Assembly (NCBI GenBank): GCA_030762175.1
Contig: CM060846.1
Span: forward strand, 180,917,041-180,981,040
DNA from: Metallyticus violacea
Lineage: Eukaryota > Arthropoda > Insecta > Mantodea > Metallyticidae
Length of the DNA: 64,000 nucleotides
Direction of reading: 5' to 3'
The notes beneath the pieces were generated by a model. That model ran no database searches. It saw only the letters and a program-made list of their open reading frames with translations, and had not been told where the DNA came from. Within the stretch, counting starts at the first letter, position 1, and each line of letters opens with the position of its first letter. Shown here piece after piece: positions 33,367 to 46,820 of the stretch. The position numbers and the translations under genes are program-made.

Positions 33367-33544
33367 TAGCGTTCCGGGTCAGTAGTATGTACCCTGAGGC
33401 GCGCGATTGACGTATTTCTGGTCATTATAAAATGATCATCGGCAAACATTTTATAGAGGTTAAAGAGATATTTTGATCGCGTTTTAAACGGTTTTTTTTC
33501 AACCAGGGGAAAAGGCACAGTGCGCCCCTGCATGTTATTTATTA

Positions 33545-33800
33545 TATCTTATTTTATTTTTTGCATATGTTGATGAGGGATGACAGGCGGGGCGGAAATT
33601 TTTTTTATTAATATTTTGTTTTTAATTTTTCTTTTTTTTTCATTTTTCTCTCTCTATTTATTTTTGCCAAGTATATGTGCGTATATGTGCTGATGAAGGG
33701 TATTAGGCAGGCAGGGGACCTTTTTTTTCATATTTTTTTCAATTTTGTTTTTGCAGCACATGTATGTAGCGATGGGATATTTACAAGGATGCCGGGGACG
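33545..33800. repeat. degenerate tandem units of about 110 bp
   Basis: Three units, each with a T-rich lead into TTTTTGC, then a CATATG- or CATGTATG-like core and a GGGA-rich block before another T-rich tract. The 63-codon frame at 33675-33866 runs through it and is probably not a gene. Confidence 0.55.
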
Positions 33801-33869
33801 AAAGTCACCTCGGTAGACGCTGACACACCCAAGGTCAAGGATAGACTAAGTGCGGTAAAGAAATAACAA

Positions 33870-34950
33870 GTGGAATATACTAGAGAGGATGCATCAATTT
33901 GGTATTTGACATCACGTTTAGTTTTGGTGGAATCATGTTAGCGCCCAAGCATCTGGTGTCAGATTTTCTGCAATGCACCAAGTTTCTACATACTCAAGAC
34001 CATATGACGTCATCAGACAAATCAATATCTGTCCAACAAGGATAGGATGTAACATGTTTTACCACAAACACCCCTGGAGTGCAAGTTTAGTTTACTTAAA
34101 ATAACAAGTAAAATGTTTCTCGTGCATAGGCCGGTGGATACGTGAAGAAGGTTGGATGTACGTTGTTCAGCGTGCGCTTCGCGGCGCTGAAAGGCATGGA
34201 TGGAGCATGGTTAAAGTTATATGTAAAATTATTAATAAGCCAAAAAATGTTTCATTGCAATAAAATTTCATTTAAAAACACATATTAACTTTTAAAATGA
34301 AAAAGCTAGTTACAATACTACACTTTACAAAAAGAAGTTATATAGCGCGTAAAATGCCATTTTGTTGTCCCTCACAGGGTACACACTTCTACTATTATGT
34401 TGTTAAAGTGCATTATAAGAAACATTAATTATTGTATTCGCCGAACGTCATAAATTTTGTATTGGATGCATCGTTTTGCATTAAAACACTGGTATTCCGA
34501 CCATCTGCACAGCACCCGGTTTCCCATGACCTTCGCTCCGGATGCAATGAACTTTGTACCGTTTCGCATTACATCATCCTCATTGCGTCACCATCCAGTA
34601 TTTTCCCACCCAATATAGCTGCACACGGGATGAATAAAAATTGCGCTTCACTCTTGGCTGGTTATGCCACAAGCAAGACACGTTTATGGGAGGTAGTGTG
34701 GACAGGATGTAATATATTTTACCACAAATATCAATAGGTTTATAGTGTAAATACATTCATGTTTTTTAAAAAAAATGCTACTTACGTAATGTGCATAGAT
34801 AGAGTAACGGCGATCAATGTAATGAGTAAAAATTGGTAAAGAAGTTCTGTGATTGGTGAAAACAACTGATTATGGTTGGTGGAGAAGATGGAGAGAAGGA
34901 ATATGATTGGTCAGAATAAAACGGGTGGACGGACGGTGCCCGCCGGTTTT
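33870..34950. other. intergenic with a short dispersed pair
   Basis: GGATGTAA-AT-TTTTACCACAAA occurs near 34046 and again near 34706. The 101-codon frame at 34432-34737 ends inside the second copy and has no family resemblance. Confidence 0.4.
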
Positions 34951-34952
34951 TA

Positions 34953-35026
<74 letters not shown>
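34953..35026. repeat. (ATT)n microsatellite
   Basis: About 74 bases of near-perfect ATT/TTA triplets. Confidence 0.97.
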
Positions 35027-35028
<2 letters not shown>

Positions 35029-35324
35029 TTTCATGTTGAGCAAGTTGAAACAAAAAGCTACAAAATGAATAATAACTTATTTATGTGTTGTTATACAAGA
35101 CAATATGTTATTTGTCAACAATAAAGTGATAAATAGTAATAGTTTATTTGCTGTCTTAATAAATTGTCTTCAAGGATGGCTCTGAAAGTGATAGAAAATT
35201 ATGATTTTTGTGTTAAGTAATATAAATGTTTTATAGTGGCGCTTGGAGGGACGGGGTCTAGCATGAGGCGTCCGGCGCACCGAGGTGGTGGAAAGGCGGG
35301 GTGGCGCACGGTTCAAGCTATTTG

Positions 35325-36180
35325 CAAAAACTATTTTAAAATGCATGTTGCGAAACAAAAGATTAACTTTGAAAACAAAATTATAAAGGTTATAAACAAA
35401 ATATTAACTTACTAAACAAATAGAACTATTGCATAAAAATATTAACTTTGAAATCAATAAGGAAACATTTTACAACAATATTAACTTTGAAATGGAAAAT
35501 AACTATTTTGTACATTAGAGCATTAACTTTGTAAACAAAAAGACAATTTTATGAATAAAAGTGCATATTGCGCAACAAAATATTAACTTTGAAAAAATGG
35601 GCAATTTTATAAACAAAATATTAACAATAAAAACAAAACACATTAAAAAATATTAACTTTGAAAACCAAAAGAGCTGTTTCATAAAAAATTACAGTTTTT
35701 AAACAAAAAGAACTAATTTGTACTGAAATTATTAGTTTTGAAAATAAAAAAGGGAATTTTATAAACAAAATTGCATGTTGAGATAAAAAACTGTGAAAAC
35801 TAAACTTAATTAATTTAGGGACAAAATATTAAATTTGAAAAGAAAAGAGAACTATTATTTCAAAAATATTAGCTGTGAAAAGATAAAAACCTATTTTAAA
35901 CATAAAATTGAATTGTGAAATTACCAAATACTATATTATGAAAATGAATAGCTTTCAAAACAAAAAAAAAAAAAAAATAAATATTTTATACACAGTATTA
36001 ATTTGAAAACAAAAATGTATTTAATAAATAAAAGTGCACGTCGACAAACATAATGTTAAATTTTAAAACAATAAATTAACACTATTTAATCAAAATATTA
36101 ATTTTGAAAACAAAAATGAATTATTTTATAAAAATGTTATTTTTCAAAATATTAAAGCATTATTTTATAAAGGAAAAAGA
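35325..36180. repeat. A-rich degenerate tandem array (unit about 45-50 bp)
   Basis: The motif ATATTAACTTTGAAAACAAAA recurs many times, alternating with blocks like AACTATTTTATAAACAAAA and occasional TGCATGTTGCG. The units vary in length and have decayed. No coding potential is visible. Confidence 0.8.
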
Positions 36181-38432
36181 AACGCATCAGAGACCAGTTT
36201 TAGTAAGTTTGAAGCAGTGTTAGATATTTCCAGCTCAATTGGTCTTACAAGACCATTAATTAGTAGAAGGTAAGTTACCTTGCTGACTGAACAGAAGGTA
36301 CTGACAGTAAGCAGTATCATGCAATCTACGCATTAGAATAAGAGAACGTATGAAATCTGCAAAGCTAAATAACGTACTATGAGTGTTTATGCAAATACCA
36401 AATGTTCATCGTGCATTTTATTTAAATAAAAAAAACAACGTTGAATGTAAGGCTTAAGACATTGATGCTAAAGTGCAAGTTTTAGACCTGTACGTTATAA
36501 TCTACGTAACATTTTTAAATTACATAAACCAAGAAAGAATAAATGAATAATACCTACCCAATATAATATTTAGATTATTTTAATGATTCACATTTTCCGC
36601 TTTTAAGTACAGGAAATATAACCAAACATTAAACTTGAGAAATCTTTTATTTTTTAATTTTTCGTTATTTTTTTCCCCTCAAATTGATCAAAAAAAAACC
36701 TAGCTTCATATTTCTGTTTTCAGACAGCTATTTTTTTCACCTATACTTTAAAATACATTTTAAACATATATAAGAATTATTTTGACGTATTTTACGATTT
36801 TATAAGTAAAAATAACCTTTTTAATGGTAAACTATTTTAAAAATCAAGAAATGTTTCTTATTGGAGAGACTTTGTTTTATGCTTTACATTTACTACCATG
36901 ATTTCAGTGAAATTTTCAATAAAAGTATTTGTATCAAGTATAGTTAAATAGAACTACATTGATTAAGTTTAGTGGATTTTCGTGCTCGCTGTATAGCGAA
37001 TGTTATCTTATATTGAGACTGTTTATATACTAACAGAAAAGTGCACAGGTCTATTACTTTATCTAGGAACAGTAAGTTAACTCTATCTGTTTTAGTTATT
37101 TGTAACAGTTTTGATATTCCATTATTGCAGTCAAGGCCAAACTCGGTTAGGATATCTCTTCTAATAGAGGCTCGAATGAGTAAATTGAGTGGCAGTTAAC
37201 ATTCTTCAATATTCGTCCTATAATAAACATTTTGCTCTAGCAGTAAATACAAGCGGTAGATAGAAGGACGTTCATGAATAGAGTGTAACAACGTATAGTG
37301 ATGATCATTAAAGGACACTATGCAATCTTTTAGTTTCTCAAAATGTAGTTAATTGATAGCAAAAAGTAATGAGAACGATAAGGATTATCTTTTACTGAGC
37401 TGTGAAGGTAACATCCTGAGTTAACCATGGTGCCTGACTTTTTCCCGAAATACAAGTGATGGCAGGTGTCTTATAATTTGAGTATCTGCCGCCTTACACC
37501 GCAATTATTTTTCGATTTAGCCCGTAACAAGGAAAATCACCTTAGTGGAATGGCTGTTTGCGTCAAGGATTTAGACGTTTTGAAAAACCCTTCACATTAT
37601 ACTACTGTGGTTCATTAGGAAATTGTAGCATTCACAATCAGCAGCGGTGGGCCAAGTCAAAAGAGTTCCTGCAGCTATTTAGTTTTCGTTTAGTAGATCA
37701 GCGTTACAGCAAGTCCACGTAAAAGTGAAGAGACTTGCGGGCTTTAATATGGGCTAGTTTGCTTTAATATAATTTTTTGAAGAGTTATATCACTGTGGAA
37801 TGCCAAATTCTACGTAATATCAAGTGCCATTAATCCCCAGGAATTGTGTGCACCATTGCAGTTTCATTTTATTCATCCTCCCGAAGACTGGTAATTCGTA
37901 AATCACTTAAGGCTGACACAAAGCTGTTATCATTACAGCATCCAAACGTGCATGGCTAACATGCTGAAAAACTATGCTTCTAGAAAAGCTTAACGTTATA
38001 CTTTGTTACAAATACAATAAATACAATAAATTTGGAGATGATGTATTGTTTATTGGGTGCATAACACACTTTTTGCACATTACGAACTCTCATGAATGAT
38101 TAAGTAAAAGTGAAGTATTTTTCAGGAAAAATATTAAAAATTATATTAACCATTTAGCAGGCGTGCCGCTTTATTTTATGAATCCGGCGCTCGCATTATT
38201 TTGCGTCGCTTTAGAATAGTTTAAAGTTTCAAGACATATAGGATTTATTTTTTTCAAAGAAATAAGGTATTTTATAAATGGAATATAGACATTCAATTAC
38301 TTTTATAAACGCATACTTAACGCATAAAACATAATCATTTAACAATACATTTTTACCTCAGGCTGAAAATAAAATTACAGAGCTATATTAAACCAAATCA
38401 TTTTATGTGGAATTCTTTAATGGAAGTAACAT
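36181..38432. other. intergenic, nothing recognised
   Basis: AT-rich; no supported gene or repeat family. Confidence 0.4.
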
Positions 38433-38621
38433 CTATATTACTGCAGTGTTACATATGATCTGACGGTCGATGTGGTTTCTGCAAATAAATTTCTTGCACA
38501 AAATGAAAGGCACAATACTTTTATTGCTATTACGTGCTCCACATTCACTACAGTAGACATATTTTCGGTCATCGAGCTCCCTTGTCAGATTAGATTCTTG
38601 TCGATATTTTGACAGAAACAA
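38433..38621 (-). pseudogene. possible transposase C-terminal zinc motif relic
   Basis: A 62-codon minus-strand frame has a clear metal-binding spacing: YCSECGARNS, then FILCKKFICRNHID and a final IIC, i.e. C-x2-C, then C-x4-C-x2-H, then C. PiggyBac-type and some other transposases end in a Cys-rich domain of this kind (known family feature). No DDE core was recognised upstream on the minus strand (38622-39000), so either the rest has decayed or this is a chance or host zinc motif. An N-terminal segment (SKYRQESNLTREL) precedes the motif. Confidence 0.3.
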
Positions 38622-39712
38622 AGTGAAGTCATTAGAAAGGAATGGGATTTTTCTCTCTCTTTCATATTATTTTCAAATAAATCAATTTATGTGTTTGTAA
38701 GCAATATTCCTCTGCGTATTTTAAACAATGAATTCTTCAGAAGAATGCTGATCGAATCCGTTTTACCAACTTTGTATTCTTTCTCTCATCTGAACACTAT
38801 ATTTACTTTCAGTTGTTTCGATTTCCTGTCATGAACTTCTTGCAATTTTATTTCGTCACTAAGCCAATGTATTTCAACAGATTTTCCTCTGCTAATACCT
38901 TGGGAATGGCTGCTTCTAATTTGTCCGAAGTGCGAAGTCTGTTCCAGCTGATAACTTAAAAATTAAATGATAATACTAATTTAATGATGAATAGTAAGAG
39001 CTATGAAAATATTCATCCACTAATTTTATTTTAGAAAGAAAATAAATTCCATTTCCGGGTGCGTTACGGAATATCGCAAAGGTGTAGTGCTGAATTATGT
39101 AGCTCATTACAATAGAAGCTAGCTCCAGAACAAAACTCAAAACACGAATTTGCCTTGCAAATACCTAGAGCCCTTAATGCAAATCACAGAAATCTGGAAT
39201 GCTTTGACTTTAATAGTACTTAAGTACTATTAGTATTTAAATAGTACTTTAACGTTTTCAATTTTATTAAGATTCGCAATATATCATCTACTAAACTTCT
39301 ATGGATATCAAAATTGAACCATGCAAATTCCAAGGAACGTAGACAGATATTTGGAAACAGGGAGCCTATAGTGTTTGGGGTCAAAGTTCGAAGTTATGTT
39401 CAAATTATGGCTTGAGCGTAAAATGGGTATAACTTGATTTTAAAATTAAGTATGTCTCGGATTTGTCTTTCAAAATATTCACATTGCTCCCTTAACCTTG
39501 TTTTTACTAGTTACTGATAAATCTTTCAAAGATAAGGGTATTGTTGTATTGGTATTAATTTGCTTTCAGAAAGGGTGGGAATACAACTTATAAACAGAGA
39601 AGTTAAATTTTTATTTGTTAGTTAATCAGAAAATCACATTCCACTGTTTCTTAGCTCAGTTAACATGATGTAGGTTTTACAATCTAAATAAAGTTAGTTG
39701 AAGTCACACACT
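38622..39712. other. intergenic, nothing recognised
   Basis: AT-rich; a small repeat of AGTACTTAAGTACTATTAGTA type occurs near 39215-39247. Confidence 0.4.
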
Positions 39713-40375
39713 CCCTCTCTTTTTTTTCTCCCCCTAACATAGATATGTAGCTCACATAATTTCAGATTACGGCTTTTAGGTCCGCTAATACAACTTTGCT
39801 TAATTGTTCCACCAATATTTTTGCATGAAAATGTATTGGTGCTTAATAAGAGGTAAGGCTTTGTATTTATCATAAAAATGCGCATGCTCAAGTGTGTGCA
39901 ATGCAAGGCTGAAGGCACCCTTAGTGTTAGTTGTAGGAGAAACAGATTGTACGGGAAGGCAGCAAAGATTCTATAGCGCTTACTGGTGGCCACCTTTTAT
40001 TATGCAAGCTAAGCAATTTTATGAGTCATTCATTGTACGTTTGGCCTACTCATCATTGTACATGCTATAGAAACAAAGCAAAGCCCTTTCGTTTTCCTTG
40101 ACTCTCTTTTTATTTTTCTAACCTAGCCACGCAGTTTATGGCTTTTAAGTGCAGTGATAAAGCTTTTTCTAACTGTTTCATCATATTTCGTGTATGAAAA
40201 TGTACTGACAATAGATTTTTCTGTATAGTAAGAATTAAGCGTACGTATTATCATTAACTGCGCATATTCAAATGATATCTGTATGTGCTGAAGGCTAATA
40301 GCATACTACTCCTAGTGATAATTGTGAAAGAAATAGATGGAGAAAAACATGGATGTTGGAGGTCGCCAGTTGTAA
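39713..40375. repeat. diverged direct duplication (about 280-bp units)
   Basis: Segments at about 39713-39995 and 40105-40375 share, in order, TCTCTTTTT, GGCTTTTA, TGCATGAAAATGTA/TGTATGAAAATGTA, TATCAT, TGCGCAT and GCTGAAGGC. Divergence is high. The minus-strand 99-codon frame at 39694-39993 lies in the first unit but is not conserved in the second, arguing against coding. Confidence 0.6.
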
Positions 40376-43300
40376 TAGTTTCTGAAACCGGTTTCTCCAA
40401 TGAAAAGTGAGAACCAAGTGACTTTAATATGAAAATAGCAATAGGAAAAAAAGCATTATTCTTCTTGAAAAAAAATACGTTTTCTACACGGTCCTGATTT
40501 GTTAATATCGATTAATATTTCTATCACTCAGAAGTGAAATGTATGATGCTCTTTTTTTTTTTTTATCATTTCTCCATTTTGTTAACATTTTTTCTGAGAC
40601 TAAAGATGAAATACGTTATGAATTTTCTTCATGATGGTAGTATACATATATTTTTCCTTTTCTGAAGTAGCGAAATTTTGTTTTTATTATTGTTCTCACT
40701 ATATTTAACCTTCTCATTTTAAATTTGTACATTCGCACTGTGCCCCACAATCCAAATCGGCAAACAGTAACAGGTATATCATTATAGGGCTTCAAAGAAT
40801 TCCCTTATTATTTTGTTATTTAAAAATGTTTAATTTATTACAAGCATTACAGTTATTTATTATTCCAAACCATTTTCTTATAATTCAATAGCTTGTATAC
40901 TCAAACTGAATTGCACATATTATGTAAGCAAAAAAAATGTGTTATTCATAAGGAATAAAAAGAAATTAATGCACCCGTTGAGATTCAAATCCTCGCTATC
41001 ATTCTCTGAGAGCAACTACGCTTAATTATGTTATACTTAGCCACCGTGCCGCGGGATAGCAGTGAATTTCATTCGGAACGCTTGTCATCAAGTGGAAGCC
41101 TAGCCAGTGGCGTGCTATCCTTATTAGATTTTACTCTACTGGAGGTCATTTTTATTTCGCAAACCAGAAGTTTCCTATTTCAAAGTGCTTGAAATGCTCA
41201 CACATCTTTATAATTCTTGAAATGTGTGCGGTTGAATTCTAAAACATCGTGTATAGATATTCGCCAAATTGGCTTTTACTAACGATTATCTTATTTGCTG
41301 CCTTTTGATAATTATTTCCTTTCCAATAATATTGTAAATTATTAATTTTTTTATTTTAAACAATAAACCGTTATTTTACTAATGTATTACAAAGCATTAA
41401 ACATACATTGTTAAGCATTAAACACTCATTATTTTTGCGTCCCAAATATACGATACTGGTTCTCTTTCTCAAAACGGGAAGATTAAGAATAAGTGATTAA
41501 CTAGATCACTTGTGAAGTTCGAGTTGCCCATGGGACAACATGAAGATGAATGGATAATACGATTGTGAACTCAACGTTCGGAAGCATATACTATACTGCT
41601 ATTGCACTGCGAAAAAGGAATGACTTTTTACCGTCACTGGCTCTTTAGGCCTATTACAGCTTTAATGGTTTTATCTTAACCAACAATATTTACTTATTTA
41701 TACCCAATATTTTTTTCAAAGGTTAATAGTTTATTATGTTGAACCATGAATAATTACAAAATATTTTTCAGCTTATATGGTTCTGAAAAATAATAAGTTG
41801 TTAACAAGCCAATTTGCACAAGTCTATGGTTGCATGCAAAACTACCTTTTGATCACAGTATAAACTGTCATCAAAATATTTCATGTGAAATTTTTGTTTA
41901 CAAATGGAATATAAAGTAAATAAATTACATTTATTTGGTTAATACATACTGTATTTGAACCTTAAAACGAGGATATTTATACTGCGTTTGAAGGCAAGTG
42001 GATCATTTTTGTTGCATAAACGCAAAAATATATAATAAAAGCATTGGAATTACATATAACCCTTCAACAAATACAAAATTGTAGTGGAAGTTTGTATCTC
42101 ATCAAGGTATAACCAGAATGAAGGGTTATTTTACTGCATTGCATACATAGCTGCATACTTTATATTTTTTCAATTACTTTTTGTGCAATGAAACCTTTTT
42201 AGATGGCTTAATGAGACATTACTTTTATTATACATACAGAGTTATTTTGCTAATTTTTTCTTAAAAACAGTGTGACGTCACTTAAAGGAATATTAATAAC
42301 ATTCAAGTTCATTTGTGTGCAGTTTTTGTGGGGAGTAACTGCCGCTTTCCTGCTGAGAGATTTGATTAATGTTACCTTTTGTTAATTAAGATGAAACACC
42401 ATTAGAATTACCCGAACCTGATCCTTTAGGAGTACCAGGTCTAGTGATGTCATCAGCATTGTTTATAGAGTTGCCTAGAGACATAATTTTAGTCTAAAGA
42501 AATTAATAATTTACGTGATCCAAACTGAACTAGTCTTCTTCCCCCAAATGTTCTGTAGTCTCATTCCCTTGATCATTAGGAGGACAGATGAAAATATGCA
42601 TATACCAGTCATCAGTAAGAAGGAAAATTATTATAATACCTTTGCCTATTACGAGTGCTTTTCCAAATATACGCAGAAAATAAATAAGAGCTGATGATCA
42701 CAATATTCAATTTTTTATTATGTCTAGTTATTAGGAATATTACTAAATGGGTATTTTGCCTGAAACTGGAACATAATTTATAAACAATGAAATATGACAG
42801 GTGAATGCATCTAAAGAAACGTTATATGTAAACTGCAGTTGTGTGCAGTAGGTCGTTAGTGACCCAGATGAAAAAGTTCTCTTTTAAAAATCAGCTTAGG
42901 AATAATTTCAAAGAAATACCTAGTGTAAGTAACATCTTCATCAATGTTTCCTTTGGCATTATAAACCATTATCAATACAAAAACATTAACTTACACGTAC
43001 ACATGGAATGTTTACCTTTTTCTGTAAGAGTGCGAAGTACTTTCCAACACTCTGATTTCACGAGCAACACCAAGGGATCAATACGCGGGAAAATGTAGAA
43101 CACATTGTTACACACGTTAATTTTACATCAAATGCAAAAAATGCGCATTTTTACAACAGTCCATATTTTAAGCGGGTTTTTAACGACCCACTTAACATAA
43201 ATGAGTTAATCTCAATAGTAAATCTTCTATCTAGTGCCTGACTTGAAGTATTAGAATGAATTGGAAAATGCTTAAGTTATAGTGTAATTCATATTCATAA

Positions 43301-45429
43301 CACGCACAAATACATGTAATAATGTCAATGCAGTTGAAGGATCTCAACTAAATCTGTATTTATGTTAGTTTCCCCAATATTTTCTATTTACTTGTTATTG
43401 TTAATGCTGCACTTTAAAAGCAATTAATGTCCCAATTTTTTATTGAAACACCCAAGTATCTGGATGTGTTTTCAGGTAAATTGCTGTGTGTTCGTGAAGA
43501 CCAAATGCTATCACAAGCACAAGCCGAGCACATTTCTCCTTCATTACTCAACACCCCAAGTAAATGATAGAACGTTAAAACCCATTAATAATTACACCAG
43601 CTACATTTGACTGGCTATGAAAAGTGGATATTTGATACACTATTGCTACTCAGACACAAGTAACTAGCCCAAGATCTTTCGCTCTCTTTCTTACTATACT
43701 CCCCTTCTGTATCATCCTGCAAACTCGCAAGTAAAGCAGACTCGGTCTATTCCCATTCCATCCCATTCTATCAAACATTTTATAAATGTACTGAACTATG
43801 CGTTATTATAAATTTGTAAATTTATGACTGGCATTCAGATAAGCTTAAATAGCATCCCATTTAAAAATATGTGCTCCTCTTCTTAACTCTTTAGGCATTA
43901 ATCATTTACACAATGCACTAACGCTTGGCTTATGATTAATTTACTGCGTAGTACAATTGCCCTCTTAATAAATACGAAACTCTCAAATGCACACCATAGA
44001 AAGTGCAGTTTTTTTATTTCCTGTAATTAACAGATTCGTAAGTAGTTTGTAGTTTGCATATCTAAAGCATATGCCTTACTTGAAAAATTGGGCGAGAGTT
44101 GGATGATTTCCTTACTTATTTATTATGTCGAATGAAACGATGCAGGTTTTTCAAAAGAAAAAAGTTCTAACCACAATTGTGTAGTGAATGACGAAAAAGA
44201 TCAATCTGGCTGTATGTAGTGATTCGACTGGTACTGCGGGAAAGATTCTTCTGCTGGAAAGCACTGCCTTTTATCATCCCTATCTAAATAAAAATGGCAC
44301 ATCAAACAGAAACGTGGAATACGCAGAGAGGATAGGAATATAAATTTATCTCTAAAATCAGCTGACATTTAATGACCAATAAAAGCAAAAGTATTTTAAT
44401 TTATTTTTTCGTTCTTTAATATTTCGTGCCCTTCACAGACCATAATGACAACAAATAAATGATAATTATGATAAGACTCATGGATTCGGACTATATCGGT
44501 GGTGTAAAGTTCCAGATATGTGTCTTTTCGAGGCAAAGGAAGTTCTCAACCGGATAATCTGAATAAGGTTGAGTGCATATTTTTAACAGGTAGCAGTTTA
44601 TTTGTTAAGATTTTAACAATCAAGGCAAAACTCTCAATGAATCAAATATGTTAAAAGGCGCAATAAACACGAATGTATGTTGTTTGGTGTTTTTTCTATC
44701 AAAATTAGAAAAAAGTTTAGGAAATTAAATTATCTTTACAGAGAATTAAGCTTGACATCATTAGTGAACAAGAAAATATCGAGTGGTTGAGACAGGGCAC
44801 TAGGCTAACATATGTTTGTTGGATCGTTTCGTTTAATTTAAGAAAAATTGACACTAAATCCAAGTTTTTGCTTCATTACTAAAATTTACCTTAACTACTA
44901 AGTTTAGTTAAAATACATAAATATTTTATTACCAGGAGACAAGACTTATGCCTCCTGCTTACTATTCAAAACTCTTGTTGCAATGTTTAAGTGCAGCAAA
45001 AGGCTCGGTTTCTTGCCTGTGAGGTGGAGGTACTCAGAGGGGATCCTGATATCGGGGCACCCGTATCATTCACACCCTTTCATCACTTCCGGCATCCCCT
45101 ACCCCTTGAAATATAGGACTATACCTATCTACGATCGGACCCCTCTCAGGGAGGTTGCAAATTTCAAAGAGCATTTCTTTTGTGTAATTTCGCGACTCAT
45201 AGCAGCCTTGGAGAGCTGTAAGGGATGGGCGATGAACATAGTGCCAACATTCTTTATTCAAAAATAGGTTTATTTTCATTGCAACATTGCTGAAAATTTG
45301 TTTCTGTGGTATTATAGACGTAAATTATTCACAAACGTATTCGCTTTAGTATTTTAATTATAATTTATTTACATTTATTATATTATGTATAAATTTGTTG
45401 TTTTATTTTAACATTAATATACATTTAGT
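40376..45429. other. long gene-poor stretch
   Basis: AT-rich. Short frames (for example 42841-43098) show no family resemblance. A less AT-rich patch at about 44990-45245, with frames on both strands, is unidentified and may be an uncharacterised repeat. Confidence 0.4.
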
Positions 45430-45638
45430 ATATATATAAAATAAAAATAAAAATAAACTAACACTATTAACAATGTAACAAATTAACGTAATTATAAAAG
45501 AACTCTAATAGTTTGAAGTATAGCGATTTCAAGTGTGACTTTCTCTTAGTGTTTTATCCTTTTCTTCTTTTATAATTACTGCTAATTTGTTACATTGTTA
45601 ATAGTGTTACTTTACTTTACTTTTTCTTTTATATATAT
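45430..45638. repeat. AT-rich inverted repeat (hairpin, arms about 73 bp)
   Basis: The left arm 45430-45502 and right arm 45565-45638 are near reverse complements (ACACTATTAACAATGTAACA against TGTTACATTGTTAATAGTGT), with a loop of about 62 bases. It may be a foldback/MITE-like element; no flanking duplication was established. Confidence 0.75.
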
Positions 45639-46508
45639 TATTTGTATTTGTATTTGTATATCAATATTAATAGATATTTCACTCTATAATTTTATCAATT
45701 GTAAATTGTAAATTCATTTAATCATATATTAACAAATTCAGAGAGATAAACACAACTGTATATCTAAATTAAACACTGCATGGTTGTTAAACATTCCCTA
45801 GTACTTCCGTATATTCATTGTCTCTTTGTTTAAATACTTGGTGGAGGCATATATTAATAATGCACACATCAATGCAATATTTTATTATGATTTTAATAGA
45901 TTTAATTTAGTTTGCTTAGTCATCTGCGGTTATACGATGCGCCATTGTTGTATAAGAAGGGAATAAATGGTATGAGTTTAATGATAAAATTTATAACTTC
46001 AAACAGTTTAAACTTTTAGATAGTTCAAGGCAATCTCACGACAAATGTGGTAGCATAAAACAGGGGCACGAATACGCGTTCTTTTGATAGTTTGTTGTCA
46101 AATATTAGTCCCATAGAAGAAGTCCGGAACACACCTTCGTCATAACACTAAATTTCTTTATTAGGCTCTTATAAATTGATAGTGAAGAAAAATTACAGTA
46201 CAGTAGTAATCAGAAGTAATTTTGGAACTATATCAGTCGTATTAACCTTCATAATTTTGCATAAAAATGCATTAAAGCCTTTCATCTAACGCCTTTGCCC
46301 TTGTTAAATTTCGGTATATTCGTCTTTGGACGTAATGGATATAGTGGAAGTTGACTACCCATTGTTTTTGGAATAAATATCCTTAGTTCAATTAAAACGA
46401 TAGATAATGGATCTAAATAGATATGTCCGAAAGTATGCACTGAGGTAAATTTTCTCTACTTGTGAAAATAATGAAATGATTTAAGGCAGGAGAACATACA
46501 GATCACAA
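45639..46508. other. intergenic, nothing recognised
   Basis: AT-rich; no supported feature. Confidence 0.4.
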
Positions 46509-46521
46509 TATTCTTTTACGG

Positions 46522-46807
46522 AATGAATGAATAAATGAATGCATAGTGTTTAACGCCCGTTTTTACTACTGAGGCATCACAGGCGATGGATACTGATGAT
46601 ACTTGAAGTGAAATGACATATTGGGGAAGGATTTTATTTTAAGGAAGTAAACGCCTAATTTTAGGGTACCCCCCGGCATTTTCCATTTATGAGGACTGAG
46701 GAAAACCTGGAAAAAACCTGAGTCAGGGAGGACGGTCCTGGCAGTATTCCAACTCCAGATCAATTCTCACGAGTCCGCGTCTTAACGAACTCGGCCACCC
46801 GAGGCGG
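46522..46807 (-). mobile_element. SINE-A copy 2
   Basis: Minus-strand copy with its head near 46807 (CCGCCTCGGGTGGCCGAGTT) and a tail of ATTC repeats near 46522-46541. Flanks TATTCTTTTACGG (46509-46521) and TATTCTTTTAGGG (46808-46820) form a 13-bp target duplication with one mismatch. Confidence 0.88.
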
Positions 46808-46820
46808 TATTCTTTTAGGG

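Noticed and set aside
34005..34012. Second TGACGTCA site as a regulatory element
   Set aside because: Isolated, with no companion boxes or gene nearby; expected occasionally by chance.
34814..35053. Minus-strand ORF with a long isoleucine run
   Set aside because: Produced by the (ATT)n microsatellite.
39694..39993. 99-codon minus-strand ORF as a gene
   Set aside because: Frame not kept in the diverged duplicate at 40105-40375; no family resemblance.
44983..45279. Overlapping ORFs on both strands in a less AT-rich patch
   Set aside because: Open on both strands because of composition; no family recognised, more likely an unknown repeat.
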